Positions 12,671 to 26,890 are shown, counted from the first letter of the stretch. The stretch is 64,000 nucleotides of DNA from Trichostrongylus colubriformis (GCA_963978905.1 OZ022258.1:46670591-46734590), one strand, 5' to 3'. The notes: generated by a model from the sequence alone, not told the origin. Translations and numbers: made by a program.

Positions 12671-12714
12671 TAATAGGCTTTCTGGAAGATAGAGAAGAAC
12701 TGGCTTGTATAGAA

Positions 12715-12760
12715 GGTAGCCCACAGGAGTCTTGGGCTCTCAGGTCTCCTGTGGGCTATC
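12715..12760. repeat. Hairpin with 15-bp arms
   Basis: Left arm GGTAGCCCACAGGAG (12715-12729) pairs with CTCCTGTGGGCTATC (12746-12760), one G-T pair, around a 16-base loop. It is followed at 12780-12840 by two diverged 31-base direct repeats containing CTGTGATCAGAATG and CTGTAATCAGAATG. Confidence 0.75.
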
Positions 12761-13287
12761 CTCTATGAGCACTTGAATATCGCAACGATTTTAGCTGTGA
12801 TCAGAATGCATCACAACGATTCTGGCTGTAATCAGAATGAATCTCCTTTGTCTGCAAATTCTTAGAATGGAAATGGATAGGCACCTTTCAGCTACCGGAA
12901 AGCCGTTGTTCCAGAAAAAGGAAACTCTGCGGATTATATGACTCTTTACATTCTCTTGAATGGGTCATAAACCCAGCTCGAAAACAGCTTCCGGTCCATT
13001 GTCGAGCATCAAGGTATCCTTTTCGATTACCCCTTCTAGAAGTGGGGGTCGCTTGCTTGCTGTAACTGTAAAATTGTGAATGAAATATTTCCAAGATATG
13101 ATATTCCATCATAAAAGGTCGAGGATGGCCGGGGTGATTTCTGATATGATTTCATGAAGGAAGAGTTCAAAAGATGAAAAGACAAAGCATGAAGAGTCTA
13201 TCAATCCCTTTGTGGCATGCGCCAAGTAATCCACATCCATTCAGAATCTTAGCGGCATTAGGATTTTGCTGTGCCTAGACAGTATGG

Positions 13288-13400
13288 GCGGGTACCAGTT
13301 GATGTACAAATTAGTGGTTTATCCTCCCAGATGAGTCTGGTACTAGGCCATCGGCCCCGAAGTGATCGAAGGCTTAATCTTGGCTGGCACTGTTCTGAAA
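13288..13400 (-). repeat. SINE-like repeat S1, copy 3 (middle fragment)
   Basis: On the minus strand this gives TAGTACCAGACTCATCTGGG and then TTGTACATCAACTGGTACCC, matching the centre of S1. The tRNA-like head and the tail are missing. Confidence 0.55.
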
Positions 13401-16400
13401 TTTTACCTCCTTCAATTTCTCAAGAAGCAAGGTCATTCTGGATAGCCTAGAGCCCCTATAAGTAGTGTGGATGGGTGAAATGTGCTGCTAATAATTTTTT
13501 TATAATGCTGCACGCAGTCGATTTTCATTGAAAAGAGGCAGTCTGGATGCCTGATGACTCAAAGGGGAGGGGGCAAATATGTCCTCACTCTTGTGGTAAG
13601 TCAGGCACATTTCATCAAAATGGGCTTGTCAGAACATTCAGTAGCAAACCTGGGGCAACGTATTTGTTTTGAATTTTTTTTCAAATTAAAGGTAACGTTG
13701 GGATATCAACTTTAGTGTTGCGTGGACTCCTCCTCCCCACCTCCCCCTCCCCAACACCTTTTTAAAGAACTCCATACGAAAGGACTTCCCAGCACTTGCT
13801 TGAATATCCCAGCCGACCATTCATTTTTGAGGGTTTCTCATCCATTCAAGGACAGAGGTGGAACGCCTGAGCCGTGCCACGTTTTCAAAATTCTTGTGAA
13901 GAGTTTCCGATCCAGGCACTGTAAGCCATTTTACGAGTCAAAAACGCTTTCAATCGGCTTAACGATGTAGTAAGACAGTCGTATGCATGGCGCACTCAGG
14001 CCAGCTTATGATTTTCCTGGGGATTTTTTTCTTGGGAGATCAGATCACGGTCTGATAGCTAGCCCTGAGAGGTATTCACGTGGAACAATGGTAGAAATGG
14101 GTTGAATCTTCGAATATTTGTCTTCTTAGTCTTTAAAGAAATCTTGGCACAAATTTAACCCCGCTTGATATATTTTTGGGGGCTTCACCAGGATTAGAGG
14201 CACTGACCTGCCCTAATCCCCGGATAACAATCATAATAAAAACGATCCTAATCCAGATGCCCCAGTAAGTGAGTCTTAAAGTCGCCTTTTCTGAAAAGTT
14301 TCAAGAAAACCTTGTGCAGAGCTTAAAACCAACTTGTAGTCACTTCAAATTACTTGTGATTGAGTGTGTCGAGTCTCTTTCTATCTATAGGCAATAAATT
14401 ATGGACAATCGACACAACCCGTGCGGTACTTTACTCATCCTTTATTATGCAATCTGCCGACCACCCACTCTCGTGATGTTCTAGGTGATCTCCGGCCGGT
14501 TAGCCGGCTGCCAACCTAGCGTGCGTAACGGGGGGACCCAACCATATGGACGTACCCTTGTGCATAATGTAATATCCTACTATAACATATTTAATTGAGG
14601 TAATTGCATTGTTTTGAGCATCCCTCCAAGCGGCATTACTCTGCTCTGAAAAATATTTATTCTATTGCTGCACGGCATGCATTTTGTTGGTCGTCTCGGC
14701 ATTAGTTTGTCTCCAGAGAGGATCACTCACAGTGACGAGTGTCTAGTGTCCTTGACGCATAAGCCATGGAAAATCTGACGTCATTGCTTTTTACCAAATT
14801 ATTCAATTTGTTATTGCATAACTATGTATTCACTTCTACCGCATACAATTTATGAACTTCATATAATTATGGCTAATACATGCTCGTTAAGGATACCAGT
14901 TGCATATGAAAAAGTCTTCTTCAGGTTTTTTGAAAAAAAAAACATTTAGGGGAATGCTTGGAAGCGTATTGCGTTATCAAAATTTGGATCCAATAAATAC
15001 TTGGATTCTTATGCGTATTTTGCGGTAAAAGTTGCAGGTTTAGGTTTAAATTTAGGTTTTATTCCAAGAGTAAACACATTTGCTTGTACCGGGGCGTGTT
15101 CGAAAACTACTTCGCATACAATGTGCTTGGAAAATTCGCTGAGTCGTAATATTTTCTTCTATCACTGCGGTCCCTATTTAGTTCCTTTTGATCTATGCGT
15201 GCCGTTTGCCGCAGGCGGCTACTGTTAGGAAACTTGGAGGGAATTTAACCCATCATTGTTTTATCGTCACACAGCAAAATGCAGGATTTGTGAAAATAGA
15301 ATGCCTCTACATGTTCGACTTCTAAGAAACACTCTGCTGGTGATAACCAGTCTGAGGAAGGGTTCAGGTACCAAGACGGATAAAAAAATTTCGAAAAGTC
15401 ATGTGTATCCAAACTATCAATTTTTAAATAGGCGTAGTCAGCGTACTGTGAGAAATTTGCAAAAAAAGAGTGCCTCAGCTGGAAATTAGTATGGGAATGG
15501 GAAACTGTGGCAGAGCGACGAAATCCGCAACGACATAGCAGATGAGCTTTTTTTAGGCCATAAAGCGGGCGTGGGAAATTTGCTAGCTGCCCGGCTGTGA
15601 TGACAATTCACTATTGAAATCTATTGGGAACCTGAATTCACAAGCGGCTTGTCATCATAGGTTTCTCAGCTTTTGCTGGTCCTTCTCAGCTTTTGCTGGT
15701 CCATCTCAGCTTTTTCAACCAAGATTTGGTTCCTCGCAAGGAGAAGGCTGCTTCAAAATCACCCCTCCCGTATAAGGCCCAAGTTTAGAGTAACCCCACA
15801 CTCGCAAAGGTCAGCTTCCACCTTTCGCTTGAAAGAAGGTGGAGGGGGGGGGGGATGGGATCCTCTGTAATCTAGGCCAGTGGTAGGAATAATAAGGTCA
15901 TTTCGCTGATATATGAGAGACATAAGACTTACTCGTCAGTCAAGGGTAAGTTGGTTGCAAGCCCCAATAAATTTTGCTTCGGAAGCGTCTGAATGGGGGA
16001 CAAATATTCCGTCGGGGCCACTTAGGTCTTCCGTAGGATGAGCCGATCTTATCATCGGTACTCGGGAGGATCTGATGACTGTGCACTGAAAAAGCTTTTA
16101 TTTAATTGTCTTGCTCTTATTTTCTTAATCTAACTAGCACTAAATTTTTGTTGATTATCTCTTCTCCTATTTTTCATTTTGTCATGGTCTTTATTCCCAC
16201 GAATTCTTAACTACTTTTGGGCGTATCAGTTTTGGTATATTAAATAAATAAATAAGAGTTGACACATTTTAGATTAGATTTAGATTTTAAAAATTGAAGG
16301 ATTAAAAAATTAAAAAGTCTGAATCTAAATCTGACGTTTAGTAGACACACTTATCCTTCTGGGGTGGGCAAATCGGTCTAGGCCCATCTCAGAGAATAGG

Positions 16401-19400
16401 CGTTATCGCCCGTTGGCTATTCCATCAACGGCTGTCTTGTTGCCAATCATGGGTGGAGTTGGTGTGGTGAACAAAGCGTTTCTTTTCGTAACAACAGCTC
16501 CATCTCCCCAGCTTAGCAATTGCTGACGAATTTTCTTCCGGCTTATTTTTGTTGAAGCCTTCCAAGATTCACGATCTTATTTATTCGATGCTAAGGTCTC
16601 GACGTCTTCGCCTTCTTCAGAGCCTGACAAGTCGAAAAACTTCCTATCTTACGAAGTTTCTCTCATCTCCTGTTATTCTTCTTATTCTTTCTCAAACTTC
16701 ACTTAACTGCTAGTCAACTGATAGCAAAGTGTGCTCTGGATCGATTCGTATTTTTTGTATGTCTCGTGTATATTTTTGAAATACACATGTGTATAGTATC
16801 GTGCAGCGGTGATTAGTGATTGCTGTTGGCTAGTCAGTGACTACCGGAGTGTGCAATGAGAGAGCTCTATCCCGTGCTGTGCTTTCAGGATCACCACACA
16901 CGCTTCGTCACTAAGGAAACAGCCCGTGGCACACTCCTCAACACATCTGAAGGGAATCCCGCTTCCAAGAACGAATGCTCGCCATTCTGTATGGGTGAGT
17001 CAAATGTCGTACAATTTCGTTCTACGATTTCCCTGACATTCACTCATTGGTTCATTTTGAAATTTCTCTTCGAAAATCCCAGGAACACTGCCAATTGAAT
17101 CAATTCACTCAGTCATGTGACTGAATATCAATGTGATAGCTTGGATGGATATTTGAATAGGGTTAATTAAGCCTTTAAGATTACGTATAGACTTTATAAC
17201 TGATTTCACGGCTCTATTCCCACTGCCCCCGCACTATGCCTCTATTTATTATATCGTTATCAATTAATGTGTCCTACTGTATCTGTTTTTAAGGCTTTAT
17301 AGAACAATTAGCTTTTCAATTGACATAAGACCCGTACTCATTCCTAGCAGTGGCACACCTAATTAGCCTCTTTACGCTTTACTAAAGAACAGAAGCTGTT
17401 TGTAGAAGCCTAATTGCTCAAATCCTTCCCCACAAGTTTACGAGCCTTTCTCTAAAATATCAACTAGACGCACCAGAACCTAAGTAAACCCCGCGCTAGC
17501 CCAGGTAGACCATGGACTGGTTTATCGCGAGAGATACTGTTGCATGGCTGTCCCAGAGCGGGTAAAAAATTCCGTCGCTTTAATTTTGGATTGAATACTC
17601 GTTATCTCTCGCTAGTAGTTTTCTCACTATCTCTAGCGAACCGTATGTCTTCATAATCTAAGAATCTTACGTTTTCATCATCATCTGGCTCCCATTTTGT
17701 TCATTTTTTGATAGAATGTTCGAGAAAGGTCTTGGATTTGAATGATCAACCAGTCATAGGCGACTAACTACTTGACTCCTTCTGTAAGAAGTGATTACGA
17801 AACATAAACAAAATATATCCGAAATTTTTCTCCGAAGCAGAAAAATTCCTCTGCCCATAGCTTCTACTTCGAATACGAAGTCATAAACCGTATCTCACTT
17901 TTTCTCTGAAGCCTTTTCACATAGTATAAAAAGCTTTCTTGATTTAGTTTCGATTGAATATATGTTAAAGAGGATTTGTAATTAAAAGATTAATTTAGTA
18001 AGAAGTTTGGAAAAAGTAAATTTGAAAAATTAGTATTCAACTATTCACTCACTTGTCTAGCACGATGGCGCACTATCATGATACAATAAGTACAGATGGA
18101 TCCTGTACGAATTTTAAAGATATCTTAAAATAATAATAATGTATCACCTGTGTATAAATCATAAAATAGATTTTTTTCAAAAATAGATCATTTCCCAATA
18201 TAAGTCAATCCAAGTCGGAATCATAATTCAAAATGGCAAAGATTCATATCTCCAACCACAGACAAGGTAGTGACAAGATCATTTAATGTTTCGACTTTTA
18301 CAAGATCGTATTCCATCACTGTTGAGTGGTCCTTTCTTCCCGCCAGGTGAGGTGCAGATGTGGCAATTTATCTGAAACGAAAACTGCTGCTGAACAGAAT
18401 CATATTTTCCTCACCAATAAAGAAAGACAAAAAGGATAGAATTCATTTTGATTTCGAGGACTCCGATTAGACAAAAAAAGTTGAATAATTCGTGTAGAAG
18501 CAGTGGCGTGCCAGCATTGAAAATAAAGGTTTTTTGCACTTTTGGGACTTCTGAAGTTCTGCGAATTTGGGGGAAGCAATGATCTAGTAAGCATTTCGTC
18601 GTTTTATATTAATGATCTTCCAATTATTCAAATCAATTCAAGTTCAATTCAAGGTGAGTTATATGATTTCAGAGCGATGAATGACATGCATGGCTCTGAG
18701 GACGTGTGAGTTCGATGTTCGGTCTCCTGTCCAGTAGCTATGTCGCTTGTAGGGCTACTCCTAATACATTTTCCTATGTGAAAAACTAGACTACAATTAT
18801 TCAGCCACAAAGCTAAAAATGGGGCCATGATCGCAGAAGGGCGGGGTGCGATGTCGCCAGGTGCCACTACTAGATCCAATTCCGAATAGGATTTCTAGGA
18901 GCTGAAGATATCAAATTTTGGCCATCACCTATGTAGGAATTGCTCTTTAAATACTATATCTGGCTTCAGAAAATATTTATTGCGTGCTCCAAGAGTACTG
19001 GGTCAGTGGCCAAAAACCTCATCGAATACAACGTGTCTGAAAAATTCAAACAAAATCGTTGCCTTCCTTTCCCGATATTTCTATTCATAATGCTGCTCTT
19101 TTAAGGAAGTGTACAGTTCAGTCACAGTTCTTGCTCCTTGACGAGGACAAACTAGGGACAACTTTTTAATCAGTTACTAGGTTACGCTTCATGGATATGA
19201 TATTGTTGACAATTATCGTGTCAGAATGCCATCCAATTCCCCAATCCTAATGAGCCCTGCCCTTCTCTTTATATAATAGTATAATGAAACTCAAAACTTT
19301 TCCTCAATTTTCAGATTAATTGATGCCGTTTTCGTGGAAATATCAAATTTCTAGCTTATGGCACTTTATGCAGCTACTACTTCCTGTCACCCCTTTGCCT

Positions 19401-20240
19401 CTATCCATCACAACAGCTATAACTGACGGATCTGATTGGCGTAGAATGCGCTGCGCATCAGTGCTCTTATTAAATTTACTGAGACATTTTACAAGTAATT
19501 GTCCTGCTGATTGACTCACCCGGTGCCAAGCGATTTGTGACTTCTCCTGCTGGCTCTGAGCAGCCAACTAAAAGAGATATCGGGTTTGATTGGCTTGAGA
19601 AAGGATTGATCATTCTGTAATTGACATCAGACCTTCGGCCGATTCCCTTCAACGCCTTGCATCGTGCTGACTTATACCCGAAAGCTTCTAACTTTGCTAT
19701 GGGTTGCCTGTTGTCCTTTCAATCCCTGTTCGTATGTGATAAGGGCAATCCCTCAGCCCTCTTGAAACCACTCGAAACTCTTGAAATCATTCTTTAAAAC
19801 CAGCAAGAAAATAATGGATACGCCAATTTACCTGGTCATTGATAGAATTCATCTTTTTCAATTTTCCTAGAATTTGCCAATCCTCCGTTTGAGTTTCTCC
19901 TCAATCTCTAAAAAACTGGCGGAGAAAGCAACTAAGAAAAGTACCATAAACTTTTAGACCATGATCAAAAGTTCTCTGAAAAATTTATTAACCTATTTTT
20001 CTATTTAAGATTATGCTTGATCCATTGCCCCCTGATCGACCCTCTATTACTTCTGTTATAAGGACTTATGTATTTCCACTGAATCTCCTATCATATAGAA
20101 AACTTTAGACGTTGGGCGGTTTGTCAACTTGTCGCCTTGTCGGTTTGTCCATTTGCCTGCCTGTCTTTTCTTCGTGGAAAACTTCCCATATACAAGTAAT
20201 GGAGGTGAAGCATAGCTGCAATATTTTTATCTTAAATGTA
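13401..20240. other. Gene desert, no gene recognised
   Basis: The longest stretch without a supportable feature. Minor items are a triplicated 21-base CTCAGCTTTTGCTGGTC-type unit near 15662-15715, a G-run near 15843-15855, and a loose inverted repeat of AGATTTAGATT words near 16265-16350. Near 16585-16630 is a CTGAAGAAGGCG word (minus strand) like that of repeat R5. An ATG frame at 16856 runs to a good donor (GGTGAGT at 16994), but no partner exon was found. Confidence 0.4.
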
Positions 20241-20748
20241 CAGTAGCGCTCAAAAGTCTTCGGCCAAAACTTTTTTGTCATAACTTTTTTTCTACTTGAC
20301 CAAATTTGACAAAATTTTAATATGTGGTGCCTGAACCTATTGTCAACATTCCCTTCTACTTGAGCGCCGCTTGCCACTTTTCATGATTTTTTACAAGAAT
20401 TTACTACAGGACCACCCAAAAAAAAGTAAGAGGCTTGTTCAAGATAAACGGCTTTCTATACAAAAACAAAAAGAGCAAGCCTCAGAGAACATTAATATTT
20501 TGTAGAAAGACCACGACTTTTGATGACAGCGGCACAGCGGGACGGCATAGCGATGGCATGCCAAAATTAAAAAATTTCATATAACCACGTAACCTTCACC
20601 GTTGCGCGCCAAAATAGTATATTAAGTATGCAGTGTCTCCAAGTACAACATACTAAAATTTCTCTTAAATCGGTGCAGTTGCAAAAAAGTTACAAGTGAA
20701 AAAACCCAAGTGCAAGACCATTTCGCCGAAGACTTTTGAGCGCTACTG
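20241..20748. mobile_element. Tc1-type non-autonomous transposon T1, copy A
   Basis: The 508-base element is bounded by TA dinucleotides (20239-20240 and 20749-20750) and by long inverted terminal repeats beginning CAGTAGCGCTCAAAAGTCTT. The repeats continue inward for over 100 bases on each side. TA duplication and CAGT-type ends are typical of the Tc1/mariner superfamily. No transposase frame remains, so movement would need an enzyme encoded elsewhere. The second copy at 39507-40010 is similar over its whole length in the opposite orientation. Confidence 0.9.
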
Positions 20749-21074
20749 TATATGCATAAGAGCAGAACCAAAGCCAGCTAAATGTACTCAAAAGTTTATT
20801 TTTCACTATAATTCATTACATATGGGAACTCGTGATAAAATATGTAGCGACAGAACAATGAACAATCGAAAGTCTCTGAATAAAAGAAAATTGAACACAA
20901 AAAAGAACGCAAATTCACAAGTTTCTTCACATGATTGTGGAGCTATTTGCTTTCTTTTCTGTAGCTTATACAACGATTTCGGGGAACAATTATGATTCAG
21001 GTCAACGTCCACATACTTTTTGCTGGAAAGAGAATCGAAATAGGCATTTTTGGTTGTAATTACATACCTACAGA

Positions 21075-21290
21075 GGTTGTAGTGACAGGTGGATTCGCTA
21101 TCAGTTTAACCATCTCGAGATCGAATTCGGGACCTGAGAAACTGAGCTCGTCTAAGCTTTCGAAGATGATGAATAGGTATCGGACTCGTTCAGGGGGAAC
21201 GGAAACATTGACTTGTCCATATCTGCCTCCTACACGTCAGACCAAATTGCACGAATTCGAATGTGAAAAGGTTCCGGGGCGCATTTTAAA
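21075..21290 (+). repeat. SINE-like repeat S1, copy 4 (diverged)
   Basis: The head GTTGTAGTGACAGGTGG matches that of the copy at 41385. The middle has TAGGTATCGGACTCGTTC and CATTGACTTGTCC in the expected order, but the B-box region is strongly altered. Confidence 0.45.
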
Positions 21291-21299
21291 AGGTTCTGT

Positions 21300-23070
21300 G
21301 CAACGCCCACCGAAGCTTTATCCTTGACCCTTATCAAAAGACGTGTCGTTCGGTGGTTTGCTAATTTTTGATGGTTACAGGACGTTTTTGAATGCATTTT
21401 AAGATTTTTCTACTTATCCTTACCAGATAATTTGCATTCAGCTATGAGTAAATATCACAATGGTTAAAGACGCGGGAGAGGTATGGAGTTAACGGGAAGG
21501 AGTGGTTGTCGCGAAGCAATGTTCGAGGTCAGGAAGAGTAAGTAGTGAAACCTGGGTCGAAAATCGTGGCCTTGTGGTCTTTATTCGCATCCCCGCGCAT
21601 CACTGCACTGCATACATTACTAACCCGAGTTGCTCGCTGCACGAGATGTCATTTGTTGCCTCGTAGGGTGTATTTCTTTCATGCATGATGATGTGATACA
21701 AATGGTACAACTAATCGTAATAGACAGGTGAAACAATGAAGGAAAGAATAAAAGAAAGAGTAAAAAATGTGTTTTAAAAGTTGACAATGAGATAAAAAAA
21801 GCCAGTGAATTCTCACTCGACGTTTTGCAAGGCGTCATGTGTGCAATGGCGGCAACTGAAAGAATTGCAATACCGTAGGCCAAAAAAACCCTCTCCCAGT
21901 TTTTTAAGAAGCCCACAGTGTAACTGCGTTGCGAGATCGAAACCTTCTTTGTTCCCCATCCTTGCTTTTATTGCCCTTTGCTAGGAAGTAATCCAGCTTT
22001 CTCACTTCACTTCTGCATAATTTCACGTAGTTTTTGTTTTGCTTCTTAAGCCTCCGTTCGACTACCGATTTGTCTGTGAATTATACGGCTTTCCGCTATA
22101 AAGACCACTTAAACGTCACTGACATTGCATGGTGCAAGGTAACGAAGCACATAATTAATTAACCCGTTACTTCGTCACGTAATGACACAATTGTTTTATG
22201 TTTTTGCTGCCGTGACACCGTCCTTTCCTGAAGCGTTACCATGGTTTTAATCGTTTTCCGAAACGCACAGAATGTATTATACAAAGCGTATTCGGCATAT
22301 TGTGCCACACAAGAGCTTTTTATAGCTTTTTATAGCGGCCTTCAAAATCCCCTCATTCATAAAAGAGCACATACCGGAAGCTATTCATTTTTCTTTGTGA
22401 AATATGGAAGTTGGGACAGTGCCATCTGCTATAGCCCTCAAACAATTGCCCCATACAGCAGGAAAGGGGCAAGAGATGTGATGTGAAGTTTTTTGATCGG
22501 AAAACCACCACATGGCTTATCCGTAATAGGCGCAGACCAACATCCACACGATTAGAGGATCTGATTCCGTATAGATATTATCCTTGCGTGGTTACTAGCT
22601 GAGTTTGCCTAAGAATGCCAGAATAATTACCATGCTTGAAAATAAATTTTCCTAATCAATTTTCATATCCGAAACCTTATACGATGCAAGCAGAAGCTGA
22701 ATATACGGTGCATCCCTAACACTTGTGCACTGTTGTCCCATTTCACTTCAAACTTTTCCGGTTGAGCAAGAATCTAATGGCAGCTGCTTTTGGAGTGATG
22801 GGCTGCTTTTAAGTGCTTCGAGCAAGTGACAATCATTGATCCCCATGGCTTTCCACTCATGAAAACACCCATTTTCAAAGTGTGACTGAACATATGTGTA
22901 AACTCCCATTGGGGGTCCAACGGTTCCCTTGTGTGCTGCCACGCGGATATTTTATCTATTATCCAGGTGCAGTTGCCACACACGGTCGTCACAGGACAAT
23001 TTTATGCGTCCAGCGGAGGATACAGATGAGGCCTCAAATTTGGGAAATCAAACAAAATTAAACTTCTTGA
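21300..23070. other. Intergenic DNA, no gene recognised
   Basis: Short open frames on both strands overlap each other and show no family resemblance. Confidence 0.4.
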
Positions 23071-23078
23071 AAAAAAAA

Positions 23079-23279
23079 CATCAAAAATTGGCGTTAGAGG
23101 ATGGCTTCAAAGGAGAATTGTAAAACCTATGGAAGGTCGAAGCAACCGAAGATTCTAGAAACTGAAAAAATCTTCATAGAGAAAACGATATCAAATGTTG
23201 GAATCAGAGGATGGCTCTGAAGGGGAGTTGGAAACCTTAAGGAAGAGGTCGGAGCAGAGAAGGTTTCAGAGACTAAAGG
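23079..23279 (+). repeat. Diverged tandem repeat, period about 110 bp
   Basis: Two adjacent related units share AGAGGATGGCT/AGAGGATGGCTC, then AAGGAGAATTG/AGGGGAGTTGG, then GAAGGTC/AGAGGTCGGAGCA. The period is 110 bases, not a multiple of three, so it is unlikely to be a coding repeat. Confidence 0.6.
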
Positions 23280-23827
23280 TCTCCCACTAACCGTGACGCC
23301 ATTTATACCCGTCTGGGAAAAAAAAGCCAACAACCGATGGTCGGTAGATTATAACATGAGAATCATCGCCTTTTTCTGCTCCGGGGACAGCCAGCAATCG
23401 TGCACCGCGATAATGTAAGGGCGAATGGTAAGGCGAAAGTATTGATCACTTGACGAAGTCTTACCTTTTCAAATATTTAGAAAGAAGGAATCAGCATGAA
23501 TTCTGTCCAGATGATAGATGCTCATTAGACGTTTCATTATCTACCGCTAGAATTTCCTAGGGTCGCCTCTGGCCTATACACACTCGCGAAGATTGCGAGC
23601 AAGAGAGTATGTCGTCGGAAGCAGGTGATCGTCGTACAAATCGTCCAAAACCTTTACCAAAAGAGAATACAGTGAATTAAGTGAATGAGAGTAGTGCAGG
23701 CTTTGACTTCCAAGATACTCTATTAGAAATGTTGAGTGGATTAAGATTCATGCTATTTGTTGGTAACTGTTGTGAGATGAAGTCGTGAAGGCTGTTCTGA
23801 GATCATTGTTGCCGTCAATACGCCATA

Positions 23828-24230
23828 TTAGTCTTGGCTGCTTCCTGATGGAAGTATTCCGAATTAATGGAATCGTCCACGGAAAAATGAGATTTTGTGT
23901 TATCCATATGTTCATATTGTATTTGCCTAAGGTGGGCCTCATGCAAAATTTCAAGCGAAAAAAATTGAATCTGGCTGAGACACAGCACCGCAAAGTGCGT
24001 CCGGGTGGGCGGGGCCTCCGAGTAAAAGCCTCGTCCCGTCGCCCGCTGTGGTCGGAGACGCATTTCAGGAACAGAAGGTTAGTAAGCAGTCCCACTCTCC
24101 GTTCCCAACTACGACGGACGACGGGACGAGGCTCTTGCTCGGAGGCCCCGCCCGCCCGGACGTACTTTGTGGTGCTGTATCTCAGCCAGATTCAAATTTT
24201 TTTGCTTGAAATTTTGCATTTTGGTGGTTC
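23828..24230. mobile_element. Palindromic repeat P1, copy 1
   Basis: The element starts with GGAATCGTCCACGGAAAAAT-like sequence and has a large G+C-rich palindrome: GGGTGGGCGGGGCCTCCGAG near 24003 is mirrored by CTCGGAGGCCCCGCCCGCCC near 24138. The flanks CATGCAAAATTTCAAGC and GCTTGAAATTTTGCAT also mirror each other. Related copies lie at 45968, 50345 and 63545. The 240-codon frame crossing it is a by-product of the palindrome. Confidence 0.8.
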
Positions 24231-24400
24231 TTTTGACTGGTCTCGACTCGAAAATCGTCCGATTTGTAGGAATACTCCGGCGCATCGTTTTGCAACAGCG
24301 CCCTCTAGATTTTCTGGATGTCAAGCCATTCGATCGCTCCGTATTGAACATCTTGTAGCGCAGAGCCTGCGCTATTCCTCACAACTCACTCACTGCTTTT

Positions 24401-24738
24401 GTGCGTGTATACTTATGTGCGCGGCGCCATCAGCACAACATGCCGCGGTCGGTTGGAATTCGCTCAGGACGCAAGGGTCTTGTACCATGGAGGCCTCTAA
24501 GAAATAGCCGTTCATCTCATCTAGAAATAACAACTTGTGTTCCCTAAAAAGACAAAATAGTATCATAAAAAGTAAAAGAAACGATAGCATGACATGATAA
24601 CAATCCTGATCGAGAAATAGTCAGTTTGGGCGTAAACTTTAGAGTGAGTGTTGCAATTTACGCAATCACACGCGAAGAAATTCGGGGCGCCGTTCGCCGC
24701 GCGCAGGCGCGCGAAAATTTGACATGAGTGTACATACT
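24401..24738. mobile_element. Mutator-like MITE G1, copy 1
   Basis: The whole length aligns by eye with 51371-51724: GGCGCCATCAGCACAACATG, AAAAAGACAAAATAGTATCA, GATAACAATCCTGATC and CGCGCGAAAATTTGACAT occur in the same order. The ends are diverged, and no clear target duplication remains, so this is probably the older copy. Confidence 0.75.
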
Positions 24739-24744
24739 CGCTGC

Positions 24745-26890
24745 TTTAAAAACTAATCTCGCGAAAGCATGGGAAAATTTTTGCGACGATCACCTGCGAA
24801 CCACGACAAATGCTTTTCCACACCCTCTTCGCCATTGTCTAGAGCAAAGGCGATCTTATCGATTGTGCATTTTATGAAATGTTGGTTGTGAATGTTTGTT
24901 TATCACATATAGCGATAAACCTTATATTGATACCTCATCTCCTTCCAATATGGTAAAACTCTGTAAAGCAGTCAATACTTTTTCCGCACCCTGTATTCCT
25001 CGTAGGCGGTACATGGCACGGATGTGATGCTGCAGCGATTAACTAATTGACGAATCACTTGGAGATATGGCTGATGACGACTAACTACGGATGTGCCTCG
25101 CATTAAGCATACTTGAGCAATGGGACACCACCTATCAGACATCCACCATAACTCCTAGCCTCGCTGAGGTAGCCTCCGCCTTCAGGACCTACTAGTACGA
25201 CGTTTTATTGTCCTGCATGTCGACTTCACGCCCAACACTTCCGCTATAGGAAATGCCACTAGAGGATTTCCCGCTGCTCATTAGCACACTTGTCAAAATC
25301 CACTTTACTCGATCCAAGATCAATTTCCTCCCGTCGTTTTTATGACTGGAAATCGTTGAAGTTTAGCAAAGAAATCTCAATGGATTTCGTTCAATAGTAC
25401 CTCCCTTTTTCTTCTATCAGAGGGTGCTATAAGGAACCATAAAATTGAAATATTTTCGACTTTTGGAAGAAAATTCTGGGGCGTTTTCTGTGTGTTTCAC
25501 TGTGGTGGAGATGGGGACCCCTCCAGGGTAAGTAAATGAGAGCCATGACGGAGTTGCATGTTTCTCTGAAGCATTCTCAACAATTCATCACTGCGCAGCC
25601 TTGCACTGAAGTGTCAAAAAAAGGACTTTCCTAAAGAGGGTTGTTCAGCGTCGTGTGAGGTCTGAAAATTGAGTAGAGAAGAGACTTGACGTGGGAAAAC
25701 GTCAAAGGACTTATTGAGTTTACACAAACATTGCTCCACTACCATCTCGTCTTGTTCGAAGCCATTTTGCAATCTAATTTTACAGATTCTTGAGAAAGAG
25801 GAGGCGGGGAGGGATAGCGAATACCGCGAATTTCACGATAAAGATAGTGCTTGAAACTTCTCCTTGCACATTTTCTTTTAGAATTACGAAAATTCAAAAC
25901 AAATCATTGCGGTAGTCAGAATTATTGCGACGATTTGTTCAATATTTTGAAAATTGTACGGAGAATAGAAATTCATCTGAGTGCTCTGATCCAGAATGCA
26001 GAGCTCTAGACAGGTTACAGAATAATTGGTGCCGATGCCAACTTCTCTTTCCTTTCGTCAATACGGTCGATCATTTTCCGTGTGTAGAAGAAAAAATTAT
26101 ACCGAAATTGTAGTCCAGAAGGCTTCGCGATGAAGTTCAAGATCCCAGAACAGGAAGTGCCAAGCATCGCTCGGACACACGCCTGCCTGGACCAAATCCT
26201 CAAGCCCATCCTTTCATCAAAGTTTACCGTTTAAGTAATAAGATGAGGTGCTCAATGAAATCTACGCCAAACCTTTTCAATAGAAAAAAATAGCTGATAT
26301 CCTTGTCAGCTTTCTTATTGCGCAGACCACACAAGGGTTGTTTTGAATGACTTTTTTCAATTCCACCTGCTCCATCTGCTCCCGCCCATTTCAGCTTTCA
26401 GTTTACTTTCAATCTTATGACCACTCTATACTTATTCTGGATTTTTCTCTCCAAGATACCCCAATTTCTTCAATGTTATCGATTAGGCCGATCGGAAAGT
26501 CTTTGTGTTTCGAATGTTCCACTACAGTTACTTCAATCCACCATGATTCATGAGTCCCGGCAAAGCTATTACAGCGAACACTGCGGAGAGCTCGTGAGAC
26601 ATTGCAAACTGCAAACTGCAGAGATCATAAGATCGGTATTGGCCAGTAGGAGACAAACCTATCCTTCCTATCAACACATGGCCCCATGTTGACACAAACA
26701 ACTCTTAAAAATCTTTCTTATATCAAGTGTCGAGTCAGTCTCATGGCATCCTAGACAATTTAAGGGTGCGACTGGGTGAGTTCATCATTTTCTGCACCGT
26801 ACGTCTTTGGCAGAGTGAGCCACGCCGAAAAGTTTTCTGAGACGGGGCAGTAAGCTAGTGATATACGACGTACAACATATAATTCAGCTG
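24745..26890. other. Intergenic DNA, no supported gene
   Basis: A frame at 25913-26113 (+) encodes a small cysteine-containing peptide (six Cys in about 60 residues) but lacks an ATG and a convincing splice site. Nothing else was recognised. Confidence 0.35.

Noticed and set aside
15038..15062. TTAGGTTTA-like words resembling telomere repeats
   Set aside because: Nematode telomeres use TTAGGC, and there are only two or three imperfect units.
16856..16994. ATG frame ending at a good donor site
   Set aside because: A second frame is open through the same stretch, and no following exon or family match was found.
23785..24507. 240-codon open frame on the + strand
   Set aside because: It spans the P1 palindrome, and the opposite strand is equally open. 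Copies elsewhere do not keep the frame.
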